This document shows positions 28,012 to 37,329 of a DNA stretch of 64,000 bases, piece after piece. The position numbers and the translations under genes were made by a program. Origin of the DNA: Paenibacillus hemerocallicola. GTDB lineage: Bacteria > Bacillota > Bacilli > Paenibacillales > NBRC-103111. The notes under the pieces are model-generated. The model was given only the letters and a program-made list of their open reading frames with translations, searched no databases and was not told the origin of the DNA. How positions within the stretch are numbered: position 1 is the stretch's first letter; each line of letters starts with the position of its first letter. The DNA is taken from assembly GCF_006265175.1 (NCBI RefSeq), contig NZ_VDCQ01000002.1, positions 1 through 64,000 of the forward strand. Reading direction: 5' to 3'.

Positions 28012-29298
28012 TTAAAATTTCACCAAATCGTCGATACGAACGGCACCGCCGGTCTGCATCGAAATATTGCCCGCTACTCCCGTCAAAATCGAGATGGCGC
28101 CGTCTACGTGCGAAGCCGCTCTATTGAAGCGGTCCTCCTCGCGCTCGCCGAACAAATCGTTCAACAGAATCGGATCGCCGCCGCCGTGTCCCCCGGCCCG
28201 CTCTTCGATTTCGACCTCATAGGCGCGCTCGAACATCGGTTGGACGGTGAGCAGCTTTTGCTTCAGCGCACCCTCGTCTTCCTTTTTGCCGCCGGAATTG
28301 ACGTAGGCCCGTTCCACAACCTTCAGCTCGATGCGGCCCTTGCTGCCGTTAAACATGACGTTGAACCCTTCCCAAGGCAAGTACGCGTTAAGGGAATAAG
28401 TCAAGATCGCTTTGTTTTTGTAGCGGACCATTACGCCCATCGTGTCTTCGATGTTGATTCCGTCTCCGAACACGCTTTGGTCGCGCTGGTAGCCGTCATC
28501 CTTCTCCGCATCCAGATAAAGTGCCTTCATGTGCGCGTTCGCTTCCATATTCAGCGCGAACGGATCGCCTTTGGCGGCTTCGCTGCCGTGGGAACGCTGG
28601 TAAAACTTCGTCACGCCGCGACGTTCCGCATTTTCCCGGCCGTAGAACATGAGGCCTCCCATGGCAAATACCGTCTCCGGAGAAGTGCCCAGCCAGAAGT
28701 TGACCAGATCGAAATGGTGCGTCGATTTATGCACCAGCAGTCCTCCGCTATTGCGTTTGTCGCGGTGCCAGCGGCGGAAATAGTCCGCTCCGTGTAGCGT
28801 GTTGAGGGCCCATTCGAAATGAACCGAGTGAACGTCGCCGATCGTACCGTCCATAATGAGCTCGCGGATTTTCGTGTTGTGCGGCGCGTAACGGTAGTTG
28901 AAGGCTACCCGCAGATCGCGTCCGGTCCGTTTGACCGTGTCGATGATAAGCTGACATTTCTCCGCGTCGATCGTCATCGGCTTCTCCGTTACGACATCGC
29001 AGCCGAGCTCCATCGCGCGGATAATATACGTATGGTGAGTGCGGTCCATCGTAGTGACGATGACGGTGTCGGGTTTTTCCTGACGGATCATCTCGTCGAA
29101 TTCCTCGCAGCCGTACAGACGAACCTCGGGATGGTCGTATTTCTCTCTCAGCAGACGGTTCGAATATTCCAGACGGGTCCGGTTAATATCGCAGAAAGCG
29201 ACGAGCTCGCTTTTGTCGCGAAAATGTTTGGCCAGCGCGCCGTAGAAAAACTCGGCTCTTCCGCCTGTACCGACCAGGGCGAATTTTTTCCGTGTCAT
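28012..29298 (-). CDS. Gfo/Idh/MocA family oxidoreductase
   Basis: 428-residue NAD(P)-dependent dehydrogenase. The Rossmann motif is FALVGTGGRAEFF at the N-terminus, and the conserved EKP motif is VVTEKPMTID (about residue 98). A second signature, LLVHKSTHHFDLVNFWLG, contains the catalytic-region His-x3-D. Such proteins oxidise sugars, inositols or glycosides. The ATG at 29298 follows AAGGAG. The AraC gene is divergent, 170 bp away, and may regulate it. It is larger than the typical 340-residue member, with an expanded C-terminal domain. Confidence 0.93.
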   Translation of the reverse strand: MTRKKFALVGTGGRAEFFYGALAKHFRDKSELVAFCDINRTRLEYSNRLLREKYDHPEVRLYGCEEFDEMIRQEKPDTVIVTTMDRTHHTYIIRAMELGCDVVTEKPMTIDAEKCQLIIDTVKRTGRDLRVAFNYRYAPHNTKIRELIMDGTIGDVHSVHFEWALNTLHGADYFRRWHRDKRNSGGLLVHKSTHHFDLVNFWLGTSPETVFAMGGLMFYGRENAERRGVTKFYQRSHGSEAAKGDPFALNMEANAHMKALYLDAEKDDGYQRDQSVFGDGINIEDTMGVMVRYKNKAILTYSLNAYLPWEGFNVMFNGSKGRIELKVVERAYVNSGGKKEDEGALKQKLLTVQPMFERAYEVEIEERAGGHGGGDPILLNDLFGEREEDRFNRAASHVDGAISILTGVAGNISMQTGGAVRIDDLVKF

Positions 29299-29467
29299 GG
29301 ATGGCACTCCTTTAATAAAAGTAAAATACGCTTTCATTTTAAAGCAATATTTTCAGATTTTCTGCCTAATTATTGCTCATCTGCTGCTTTTTTTCGCATT
29401 TCTTGCTCTTTCCCCGCTTACGCAGGACGTCCTAGTATAGTACAATGCGGTATGGGGGGGCTGTACC

Positions 29468-30298
29468 GTGAAAGATCCGTTCTACATCCATCTGAGCAAA
29501 GTATCCGGCCATCATTCGATGCCTTCCAACCATTTTCACGAGCCATACGAAATTTATTATTTGCTGTCCGGCGAACGGAACTATTTCATCAAGGACAATA
29601 CGTACCGGATCGGCAAAGGCGATATCGTGTTCATCGACAAAAACGAGCTGCACAAAACCGGGGATGCCGGCGTTCCGAACCATGAGCGCATTCTGATCAA
29701 CTTCCACGAACGTTTCCTGCACAAGTTCGACGAGCCGCTCCTGTTCGAGCCGTTCCGTCGCAAAATACGCCGACTTCGGCTGAATCTGCCCGAGCGGGAA
29801 TGGATGGAGAGACTGCTGTTCGAGATGCTGCAAGAGGATAAGGAAGAGCTGCCCGGTCACTTCGCCTCGCTGCAAGCGAGACTGGTCACGCTGCTGCTAT
29901 GGTGCGGAAGAAGGCTGGATCGCCAGGAGCGCGAGCAAGCCCCGTACGAGCACGAGAGCCCGGCTCACAAAAAAATTTCCGAGATCGTCGAATTCATCAA
30001 CGACGCTTATGACGCGCCGCTATCGCTGGAATCGGTTGCCAAAACTCATTATGTAAGTCCGTTTCATTTGAGCCGGATGTTCAAGAGGGTGACGGGATTT
30101 TCGTTCGTGGAGTATGTCAATACCGTCAGGGTGAGGGAAGCGCAGCGGCTGTTGAAGGAGACCGAGTGGAAGGTAACCCGCATCTCGGAAGCGGTCGGTT
30201 ACGAGAATCTCGGACATTTCGGGCGCGTATTCAAGCAAATGACCAAAACAAACCCGCTTGACTACCGGAAGTCGGCCAAGCGGGCTGACGACAAATAA
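29468..30298 (+). CDS. AraC family transcriptional regulator
   Basis: 276-residue regulator. The N-terminal cupin has HFHEPYEIYYLLSGERNYFI, typical of sugar-sensing AraC proteins. The C-terminal double helix-turn-helix spans about residues 180-275 (LSLESVAKTHYVSPFHLSRM and SEAVGYENLGHFGRVFKQMT). The start is GTG after a G-rich stretch. It is divergent from the dehydrogenase gene and convergent with the beta-propeller gene. Its last codons contain an inverted repeat that forms the terminator of the convergent gene, and 89 bp of this end is duplicated downstream of gpr. Confidence 0.95.
   Translation: MKDPFYIHLSKVSGHHSMPSNHFHEPYEIYYLLSGERNYFIKDNTYRIGKGDIVFIDKNELHKTGDAGVPNHERILINFHERFLHKFDEPLLFEPFRRKIRRLRLNLPEREWMERLLFEMLQEDKEELPGHFASLQARLVTLLLWCGRRLDRQEREQAPYEHESPAHKKISEIVEFINDAYDAPLSLESVAKTHYVSPFHLSRMFKRVTGFSFVEYVNTVRVREAQRLLKETEWKVTRISEAVGYENLGHFGRVFKQMTKTNPLDYRKSAKRADDK
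30245..30284 (-). terminator. Terminator embedded in the 3' end of the AraC gene
   Basis: On the minus strand CCCGCTTGGCC and AGTCAAGCGGG form a hairpin (with GACT/AGTC inner pairing) followed by TTTGTTTT. It lies 20-60 bp after the stop of the convergent beta-propeller gene and is made of coding sequence for the AraC C-terminus. Confidence 0.75.
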
Positions 30299-30304
30299 GG
30301 ATCG

Positions 30305-31732
30305 TTATTGAAACCGGAACGAGAACAGCTCGGCGTCTCTCATCGTAATCTCCATAATAACCGGCTTGCCGGATAATGCAGACGGGCCGCCGCCTTCGAA
30401 AGGTACCGTTTTGTCCAGCTTGTCGCCGAACAGCTCGACCGAATTCAGCGTCCGGTCTTGCGAGATCAGCTTGATTTTCACATACCCTCTTGCAGAGGTA
30501 GCGAAGTTGATCGACAATCGGCTGCCTTCGTATATAAACGGCCGGGTCACGATAGTGCTTGGCGTATATGCGGCTCTATAGCTCACAAAGCCGTCGATTC
30601 TTATCGTATAACGCCTCAGCCGAGCCGGTTGCTGCGACCAATGCCCTTCCTTTGCGTACATCGAAAGCTCGTTCGGGGCGTAGGGCAAATCGTTTCCGGT
30701 CTCGATCATGCCGACGGCCGGAAAGCAATCGCCGTACACCCAGTTGTATGGATGCTCCGGCCCCGGCGTCATGAACGCCTCATCCCAGCGGTTCCACTTG
30801 CGCCCGTTGCGCGAGCTCATGAACAAGCAGTCCGTAATGGCGAGCCCGTACCGCGGATGGACGCCCATCCTTTTTTTACGGCTGTGCGCACCGGCAAAAT
30901 CGTCAAAGTTCGGAGTCCACTCTTTCTTTTCCACATAGCGGGACGGAAAGCCGGCTAACAGATGCGGCGCCCGGTAATACGGCTGCACGGCATTCGTATA
31001 GAGCGGGTAGTCCTCGCCATCGCCGAAATCCAGCCGTTCGGGAGTCGTCCACTCTTTAAAATCGGCCGATTCCAGCCACCGGATATCCCGAATGCCGGCG
31101 TTCCAATCATTGCCCGGTATATCGTGAAAATCGCGGATATAGCATCTGTACGTTTTCGCTACGGAGTCCCAGAAAGCAACGTTCAGCGTATCGAACTTGC
31201 CTTGATTCGTCATCCGCCACGCTTTTTGGAATTGAATGCCGTTCGCGCTCGTGAAGCACCATAAATACTTGTCATTCCAATCTATCGCGGTCCCTTTATA
31301 ACGCTCCTCATCGGGACAATCGGGGTTCGTATCCTTGAATACGAAAAAGTTGTCAAACCTGGCCGTATTCGAATCGAGAATAATATTGTTGCGCCGGGAC
31401 CCCTCAAATTCGCAAATGCCCAAATCCGGCTTGATCCAATCCTTGCCGTTCTTGCTCTCCGCATAACACACGACGATCGGACGCGGAACGTGCAGCGTCA
31501 CATCCGGGTCCAGCATTTCCCAACCGAGATAATACATCCGGAACAAGCCGTCGTCCTCCACGATGCAATGATAGTTGCAGCCGTCCCCTTCCCATGGAGA
31601 ATCGTGATGGATTACGACTTCCTTCGGCTGAAGCTTGTTCAGCTGCCGGGACGCGGTCGTCTTTCCTGTATCGATCAAATATTCGTCCCAGAACAGCTCG
31701 CGGCGGCTGCCGATCTTTATAATGTCCGACAT
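30305..31732 (-). CDS. Beta-propeller glycoside hydrolase-like protein (GH32/GH43 clan-like)
   Basis: 475-residue cytosolic protein without signal peptide. Repeated propeller-type strands are visible (GLFRMYYLGWEM, VVCYAESKNGKDWIKPDLG, ADFKEWTTPERLDF, CLFMSSRNGRKWNRWDEAF), like GH32/GH43/GH130-related proteins in which the strand pattern S-x-D/N-G-x-x-W recurs. The C-terminal 100 residues form a beta-sandwich-like tail. The catalytic acids cannot be assigned with confidence. The ATG at 31732 has GGGAGAG nine bases upstream. It is the last gene of a run starting with the binding proteins at 38.7 kb, so it likely processes the imported glycan. Confidence 0.7.
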   Translation of the reverse strand: MSDIIKIGSRRELFWDEYLIDTGKTTASRQLNKLQPKEVVIHHDSPWEGDGCNYHCIVEDDGLFRMYYLGWEMLDPDVTLHVPRPIVVCYAESKNGKDWIKPDLGICEFEGSRRNNIILDSNTARFDNFFVFKDTNPDCPDEERYKGTAIDWNDKYLWCFTSANGIQFQKAWRMTNQGKFDTLNVAFWDSVAKTYRCYIRDFHDIPGNDWNAGIRDIRWLESADFKEWTTPERLDFGDGEDYPLYTNAVQPYYRAPHLLAGFPSRYVEKKEWTPNFDDFAGAHSRKKRMGVHPRYGLAITDCLFMSSRNGRKWNRWDEAFMTPGPEHPYNWVYGDCFPAVGMIETGNDLPYAPNELSMYAKEGHWSQQPARLRRYTIRIDGFVSYRAAYTPSTIVTRPFIYEGSRLSINFATSARGYVKIKLISQDRTLNSVELFGDKLDKTVPFEGGGPSALSGKPVIMEITMRDAELFSFRFQ

Positions 31733-31780
31733 TCTAATATCTCTCCCATTCATTTGAAATAAGCGGCGGTCGATCCGGCT

Positions 31781-32800
31781 TCACTTTCCTCGTACCGACT
31801 GTATTGATCCATCGTTCCGATGAGATCGAATCAAGGCATCCGCTACATACAGCGGATAGATGCCATCCTCCAGCGTACTGACAGGTTCGGCGCCGGATCG
31901 CAAAATGTCGACGATGTGTTCAACTGCTTTTTGAATATTGCTTGTGCGGGCAAGCAAGTTTTTTTCTTCCCGTTTCAGCGTCAGATGGTATCCTTGAATC
32001 GACGCATGCCCGGCTGCGGCATAGAAGCGGATTTCATCGCCTGTCCGGAGCAACTCAATCTTGCCCTTATCAAAAAACAAATCCATCTCGAACATGAGGT
32101 AATTCCGGTCGTCAAATGCCTCCGCATACCCGGGAACGCCATTCGTAAGCGTAAACTGAAAGGAGAACGTCCAGTCGCCCTTCTTATCCATGTTCGTCGG
32201 GACTTGTCTAAGGACCTGAACGCGATCGATCTCTCCGGCTACATACCGAACGAGATCAAATAAGTGCGAGCCGATGTTGTGGACACCTCTCGTATACCGC
32301 AAATGGATGTTGGTCAGCTTTCCGAGCTCTTCGGACCGAACGGCTTGCCGAATTTGGCGGACCCCTTCGCTCCATCTTCGCGATAGATTGACTACGACGG
32401 TTCGCCGGTGGCGCTTCACGAGCGCCGCGATCTCCTCCGCTTCTTGAAGGCTCGTCGCGACCGGTTTTTCCAGAAACAGGACAGAGGCCGCCGATCGGGA
32501 CATCACCGTCCGAAGAAGTTCGAAACGAACGTGCTCCGGGGTGCAAATGCTTATGACATCGAGCCGCTGCTCATCCAGCATCGCGCCCAAATCCATGTAA
32601 TATTTCGTTTCCGGAGCTACAAGGGCAAGCTGGTCGCCTTGCTCCTGCCGAACGCCCACAGCGGCCGCCAATTCCATGTCAGGGTTCATCCGGTAAGCCA
32701 GCGTATGGCTTTGCGGCAACTGTTTCCGCGGGATATCCGCCCTTAGTCCGATAAAGCCCAGTCCGATTACGGCCGCTCGATATTTGTTCATGGCTGCCAT
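31781..32800 (-). CDS. Gfo/Idh/MocA family oxidoreductase
   Basis: About 339-residue NAD(P)-dependent sugar dehydrogenase. The nucleotide-binding motif is AAVIGLGFIGLRADIP and the EKP motif is VLFLEKPVATSLQEAEEI. A C-terminal domain with GVHNIGSHLFDLVRYVAG carries the catalytic-region histidine. The start is ATG at 32800 behind GGGAG; a second in-frame ATG lies at 32791. It begins just after a truncated isomerase gene whose stop overlaps this start region, suggesting a deletion brought the two together. It belongs to the same operon as the propeller and beta-helix genes. Confidence 0.92.
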   Translation of the reverse strand: MAAMNKYRAAVIGLGFIGLRADIPRKQLPQSHTLAYRMNPDMELAAAVGVRQEQGDQLALVAPETKYYMDLGAMLDEQRLDVISICTPEHVRFELLRTVMSRSAASVLFLEKPVATSLQEAEEIAALVKRHRRTVVVNLSRRWSEGVRQIRQAVRSEELGKLTNIHLRYTRGVHNIGSHLFDLVRYVAGEIDRVQVLRQVPTNMDKKGDWTFSFQFTLTNGVPGYAEAFDDRNYLMFEMDLFFDKGKIELLRTGDEIRFYAAAGHASIQGYHLTLKREEKNLLARTSNIQKAVEHIVDILRSGAEPVSTLEDGIYPLYVADALIRSHRNDGSIQSVRGK

Positions 32801-32802
32801 TG

Positions 32803-33045
32803 TCAGTGTCTCCCGTTCAGCTTTACTGTGTCGCCGCATAAAGCAGAGAAATCCAGACCAAGCTCGCGAATGTAAGCCTTTAATTCATTTCTCGCAGACG
32901 GGGTTAGATTCGCCGGATCCGTCTCGCCGCTGACCGCATACAGCTGCACGCCGTCCGCCCCTACCGCCTTCGCCTTCTTCAAGCCTTCGCTCACTCCGAC
33001 CCGGAAGCTGTCCACGATAACGCCGATTTTGTTCGTTAATGCCAT
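32803..33045 (-). pseudogene. Truncated sugar phosphate isomerase/epimerase (N-terminal fragment)
   Basis: 80 residues matching the first strands of a xylose-isomerase-like TIM barrel: IGVIVDSFRVGVSEGLKKA, GADGVQLYAVSGE, and LGLDFSALCGD. Family members are usually 260-300 residues; the frame here ends at LNGRH and a stop right before the dehydrogenase start. The barrel cannot form, so it is a remnant, although it keeps GGAGG and an intact start. Confidence 0.8.
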
Positions 33046-33076
33046 TTGCAAGTTTCCTCCATTCATCTGGAACGCA

Positions 33077-35392
33077 TTACGGCTCAATAAGTACCCGGAA
33101 TTCAGCGATGACCAATGTCACGATCTCTGTTGTCTTCACTACCCGTACATACCGGTACGGCGTCGGATCGTCGACAAGACTGCTCCAGGTCTGCTTGTAG
33201 CCGACTGAGAAATTGCCTTGTCTGCCGATCACAGTGTAAGTCGAGAATGTAGGGTCATTGGAAGCGAGCACGTCGAAGTTTCTTCTCTCGTACACGTGGT
33301 CGACGTTGTCTTGCCGGTTGACGAGCTCAAGCTTGGCGATCGGATGGGCGCTGCCCAGATCGACTTGCCACCAAGGCGGAGACGTATACGGCGGCTTCGA
33401 TGCCCATGCGGTCGACACATTGCCATCCGCCGCTTTCGAGGGGTGCATGCTGGCATCCCAGTAAGAGGAGGCGGTGACGGTTTTGTTCAAAGCCGCATTG
33501 ATGTAGCTCGGCTCCGGCACGGTAGGCTGTTCGGCGATAATGTCCTTGATATCGAGGTATCCCGCTTCGATCCCGGCGCCGGCAATTATGGTTTGCGCCG
33601 CGAGCGGCCAACTCGAGGCGGAACTGTACGTATTGCCGGAAACCGTGTTGCCGGCGTTGATGCTGGATTGCGGGATATCCGTATAATTGTCGCGAATCGT
33701 ATTCAGCGTTGCGCCCGGCGCAATTGCCGTTACATAGGTCCAGTACAGGGTGCCGTCGTTGTGCAGCACGTTATGATGCACATCGAAGCCTTGGGTGCCG
33801 TTGTCCAGATAAACAAGGGCGAGATCGTAGTACTGGTCGGATATATAATTGTCGCTGATGGTCGAGTTCGGCTGGTTGCCGAGCGCGTAAATCCCTCCGC
33901 CGTCGCGGAGCGTGTGCATGTAGCGATGAATGCGATTGTAGCGGATGACGTTGTTTTGTGCCGTCGTGACGTCCGTCGACCAGCCCCAGCCGACGGTAAT
34001 GCCGGTATACGGCAAATCGTACAGCTCATTATGCTCGATGACCGTATGATCGGTATACCCGACGAAAATACCGGTTGCCCCGTGGTATTCCGCTCCCGCT
34101 CGGACGATATAGTTGTTTTGGACCGAATTGTTTTTTACGATTTTGCGGGAGTCCGCCGGATTGCGATCTTCGCCCGTTATGAAGCCTACCTTAATACCGG
34201 TAGCCGAGACGTCTTCGATTACATTGCCGATGATCGTATTGTCCTGGCTGCCGTACTCCAGACTGATTGCCGTGCCTCCGAGATGACGGAATACGTTGCG
34301 CTCGAGCCGGATCGATTTCGCCGCCCGGAAGTCTGCCGCTGCGGGAGGCTGACCGACGCCGCCGCCCGGAGGGACGTAGCTGGCCGCCTGGTTGGCGGGA
34401 AACCCGCCATTGCCGCTCGGGTACATCCACGTCGTGTACAGGAATGTAAGGCCGTGAATTTGCACGTTGTGCAGAAGCGTGTCGAGCGTACCGGTACCTT
34501 TGATCAACGTCTCGGCCGCAGAGCCTGCCACAGCTTCCGAGGCTGTCATCGATTCCCCCGAACGCGGCTTGTAATATAGCGTACCGGCATTGCCATCCAC
34601 CGCTCCGGTCAAATCCAGATACCATTCGCCCTCCTCGTCCAGCAGCTCGTAAGCGTTCTCGACCCAGGTCGGATACGCGGCCGTCGTTGCCGGAGCGAGC
34701 AACGACCAGCACGGCTCCTGCATGGTCAAGGCGCTTCCGCTAATCGAGGCGACCGGGCAGCGGAGACTTTTCCATTGATAGAAGATGACCATCTCGATAT
34801 CGCCGATATTGTCCCAGCCGGCCATTCCCGCGAAGCTTCCGGTCGAAGGCAACGTGTAGCCCGCGGACGTTCTGGCGAACCCCGATGGGAACGTCTCCCC
34901 GCGCGCCCGGTCCGCCCGAATGCCGTTCACATACAACTGACGGGTCTGGAGGGAACCGACATCGGCCTTGTAAATATTGTTCATGCCGTCATGCAACGTC
35001 CAGGCGGTGCCTGGAATCGATTGTCCGCCGCTCAAGATCGGAGTTTCCTCGGGATAAGCGCGGTAAATAACGTTGTATCCGTTCGTTCCCGAATCATGAA
35101 TGGTGCTGCTTTCGGTTAATTCGAAAGGGGAAGAAAGGGAGTACGTCCCTCCACGAAGCAGCACGGTAATATCTCCCGTCATGTTCGCGTTCATCGTCCG
35201 TACTTTATCCCGGGCCCCTTCCAGTGAGCAAGGCGACATTTCCGAGCATAAGCTGCCGCCGCCGTCCGGAGAAGCGTATATATACGTCCCCGTCATGTAA
35301 GCTACCTTGTCGGTAACGGCAAAGGACAGCAGCAATCCAAGAGCCATAGTCAAGAGCATTGGTACCGCAATCCGTTTACGAAGTACATTCAT
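33077..35392 (-). CDS. Secreted right-handed beta-helix protein with a C-terminal discoidin (F5/8 type C) domain
   Basis: 771-residue exported protein. The signal segment is about residues 7-33. The body (about 40-600) has the parallel beta-helix pattern with repeated N-x-I/V strands (NTIIGNVIEDVSATGIKVGF, HTVIEHNELYDLPYTGITVG, NVIRYNRIHRYMHTLRDGGG), as in polysaccharide lyases and glycosidases of the pectate-lyase superfamily. The last 140 residues form a discoidin-type carbohydrate-binding domain (NKTVTASSYWDASMHPSKAA, WWQVDLGSAHPIAKLELVNR). It probably acts on plant or microbial polysaccharide outside the cell. The exact activity is unknown. Confidence 0.9.
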   Translation of the reverse strand: MNVLRKRIAVPMLLTMALGLLLSFAVTDKVAYMTGTYIYASPDGGGSLCSEMSPCSLEGARDKVRTMNANMTGDITVLLRGGTYSLSSPFELTESSTIHDSGTNGYNVIYRAYPEETPILSGGQSIPGTAWTLHDGMNNIYKADVGSLQTRQLYVNGIRADRARGETFPSGFARTSAGYTLPSTGSFAGMAGWDNIGDIEMVIFYQWKSLRCPVASISGSALTMQEPCWSLLAPATTAAYPTWVENAYELLDEEGEWYLDLTGAVDGNAGTLYYKPRSGESMTASEAVAGSAAETLIKGTGTLDTLLHNVQIHGLTFLYTTWMYPSGNGGFPANQAASYVPPGGGVGQPPAAADFRAAKSIRLERNVFRHLGGTAISLEYGSQDNTIIGNVIEDVSATGIKVGFITGEDRNPADSRKIVKNNSVQNNYIVRAGAEYHGATGIFVGYTDHTVIEHNELYDLPYTGITVGWGWSTDVTTAQNNVIRYNRIHRYMHTLRDGGGIYALGNQPNSTISDNYISDQYYDLALVYLDNGTQGFDVHHNVLHNDGTLYWTYVTAIAPGATLNTIRDNYTDIPQSSINAGNTVSGNTYSSASSWPLAAQTIIAGAGIEAGYLDIKDIIAEQPTVPEPSYINAALNKTVTASSYWDASMHPSKAADGNVSTAWASKPPYTSPPWWQVDLGSAHPIAKLELVNRQDNVDHVYERRNFDVLASNDPTFSTYTVIGRQGNFSVGYKQTWSSLVDDPTPYRYVRVVKTTEIVTLVIAEFRVLIEP

Positions 35393-35450
35393 CGCAGTTC
35401 CTCCTTCATCTTCTCAATCTTTTCATCGCTATGAAACGAACGATTGCGAG

Positions 35451-35675
35451 TTATTCTGAGGTCTGCAGTTCATGATGAAGACCGACAATCAGTCGCAGCG
35501 GCAGGTAATGCTCCGCCGGACCGATTTCACCATTATTATGAATTTGTAAGATGGTCATACCTCCAAAGCCCCAATTACAGACCGGAGTCGGCTCCGGCCC
35601 TGTATCACAGTCCGCATAACCGATCGTGGCGTTAAGGCTGGGAGTAGGAAATCGGTTCGTTACATAGATAAAGCC
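35451..35675 (-). pseudogene. C-terminal remnant of an unidentified gene
   Basis: Within a 306-bp gap the minus strand encodes 74 clearly protein-like codons without a start: FPTPSLNATIGYADCDTG, PTPVCNWGFGGMTILQIHNN and HYLPLRLIVGLHHELQTSE before TAA. An in-frame TGA precedes it. It is not part of the neighbouring binding-protein gene. I do not recognise the family. Confidence 0.6.
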
Positions 35676-35698
35676 TCAACTATTCGTGCAGCCGGCTC

Positions 35699-37270
35699 TC
35701 ACTGGTAGCTCTTCCGGCCGGCTGCAGCCGCGTACTGCCTGTTGCGATCGTCGATCATCTGCCGGCCGCCCATGTCGAGCCAGCGCCCCACGATGCCGTC
35801 CCAGTTGTCGAAGGGGATTTCGCCGTTGTACACTCTGACCTTCTGCTCGTTGAAATAAGCGTTCAGGTCGTTCAGCTTCGGGAACGACTCCCATTTGGTC
35901 ATGTCATAAAACACGCCGGAGTCGATAGACTCGAACCGGGGCAACCGGTTCATCTGCTCCCTCTTCAGGTTGTACTCCCCGGATACCCAGGCGTTGATCG
36001 GCCATACCGGCTTGCCGGGCCAGTTGATGAATGCCGTCTTGTATTTGGCGTAATATTTCGCTTTGGACAGGTCGGTTTTGTCCTCCGCGATAAATTCGAC
36101 CATGCCGCCCGGGGCCATCGTGTAATTGTCGCCCTCGATCCCGAACCAGGCCAGCATATTCCCTTCGTAAGTGCCCTGATAGTCGAAATATTTCATGACC
36201 GTTTCAGGGTCGGCATTTTTCTTGAATATGACCCATACCGAATAAGCGATAGGGGCCGCAGGCAATCGATTGATGCCGTGTGCTCCTTCCAGCATGAAAG
36301 GGACATAGCTATAATCAGGCACCGTCTTCCTGAGTGCCTCGCCGGCGTTCAGGATCGTGCCAGAATACGTGGCGGCTACCGAGCCTGCCCTGTTACCTGC
36401 AATCAGCTCCTGCTGCTTGGTCGCCGTCGACAGGAGCATATCCTCCCACAAGTATCCTTTGTTGTTCCAGTCAACGAGCCGAGCCAGAAACTCTTTGTAG
36501 CCGGGGTGAAGCTCGGGGGGCTTCAGTCTGCCGTCGGCGTCTTGCCACCAGTTAAACGCTTGCGGAAGGAAGCTCGGACCGACAACGCTTTCCAGCATGT
36601 TGAACGCGCCCCCCGAAGCGACGGCTAACGGAACCGTATCGGGCATTCCGTTCCCGTCCGGATCGCGTTCCTTGAACGCTTTCAGCACATGCTCGAATTC
36701 GTCTACCGTCTTCGGGATCGAAAGCTGCAGCTTTGCGAGCCAGTCCGCCCTGATTTGCAGTGCATTGAGCGTAAGGAGACCGTTCTCGATCGGGATGCCG
36801 AGTATGTTCCCTTCATAGGTCGCTCTCTGGAACGCTTCGGGAACTACGTTTTTCCTCAAATTCAGACCATATTTGTCGAGCAGGCCGTTCAGCGGTAAAA
36901 TAAGGCCTTCGTTAAACTCCTGCACGGCTTCGGATATAGACAATTCGGCGAAATCCAACTGCTCGCCGGAGGAGAGCATCATATTCCGTTTCGACCTGCA
37001 CGGTCCTCCGGAGCCTCCATCCGAGAAGACGATGCGGACATCGGCGCCCGTTTGTTCCCGTATCCGGTCGTGCACCCGCCTCTCCTCGGCCGTTTTCCGG
37101 TCGAAAGACGGATTGCAGTTCAGCCCGACTATTTGGATCCCCGGATTGTGCGGTTGGCCGTTCTTCGATCCGCCCTGTTCCGGCTCGGGCGATTCGCAGG
37201 CGGACGCTGCAATTGCGAGGACCGGGAACAAAGCGGCAAGCGCGGATCTGATCCATAGGTGCAAACTCAT
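35699..37270 (-). CDS. Extracellular solute-binding lipoprotein (large, LplA-like)
   Basis: 523-residue family 1 binding protein. The lipobox AIAASAC places the lipidated cysteine at residue 25. The long form with PLNGLLDKYGLNLRKNVV, GNGMPDTVPLAV and the C-terminal GGRQMIDDRNRQYAAAAG is typical of the Paenibacillus LplA/YtcQ type that pairs with LplB/LplC permeases. No permease genes are adjacent. It follows another binding-protein gene by 60 bp. Start: ATG after GAGGAGG. Confidence 0.92.
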   Translation of the reverse strand: MSLHLWIRSALAALFPVLAIAASACESPEPEQGGSKNGQPHNPGIQIVGLNCNPSFDRKTAEERRVHDRIREQTGADVRIVFSDGGSGGPCRSKRNMMLSSGEQLDFAELSISEAVQEFNEGLILPLNGLLDKYGLNLRKNVVPEAFQRATYEGNILGIPIENGLLTLNALQIRADWLAKLQLSIPKTVDEFEHVLKAFKERDPDGNGMPDTVPLAVASGGAFNMLESVVGPSFLPQAFNWWQDADGRLKPPELHPGYKEFLARLVDWNNKGYLWEDMLLSTATKQQELIAGNRAGSVAATYSGTILNAGEALRKTVPDYSYVPFMLEGAHGINRLPAAPIAYSVWVIFKKNADPETVMKYFDYQGTYEGNMLAWFGIEGDNYTMAPGGMVEFIAEDKTDLSKAKYYAKYKTAFINWPGKPVWPINAWVSGEYNLKREQMNRLPRFESIDSGVFYDMTKWESFPKLNDLNAYFNEQKVRVYNGEIPFDNWDGIVGRWLDMGGRQMIDDRNRQYAAAAGRKSYQ

Positions 37271-37329
37271 CGTCCCAAGCCTCCTCTACTCCCGAGATGC
37301 CTCGACAAGCAAGCGTCAAGTGTCTGTTT

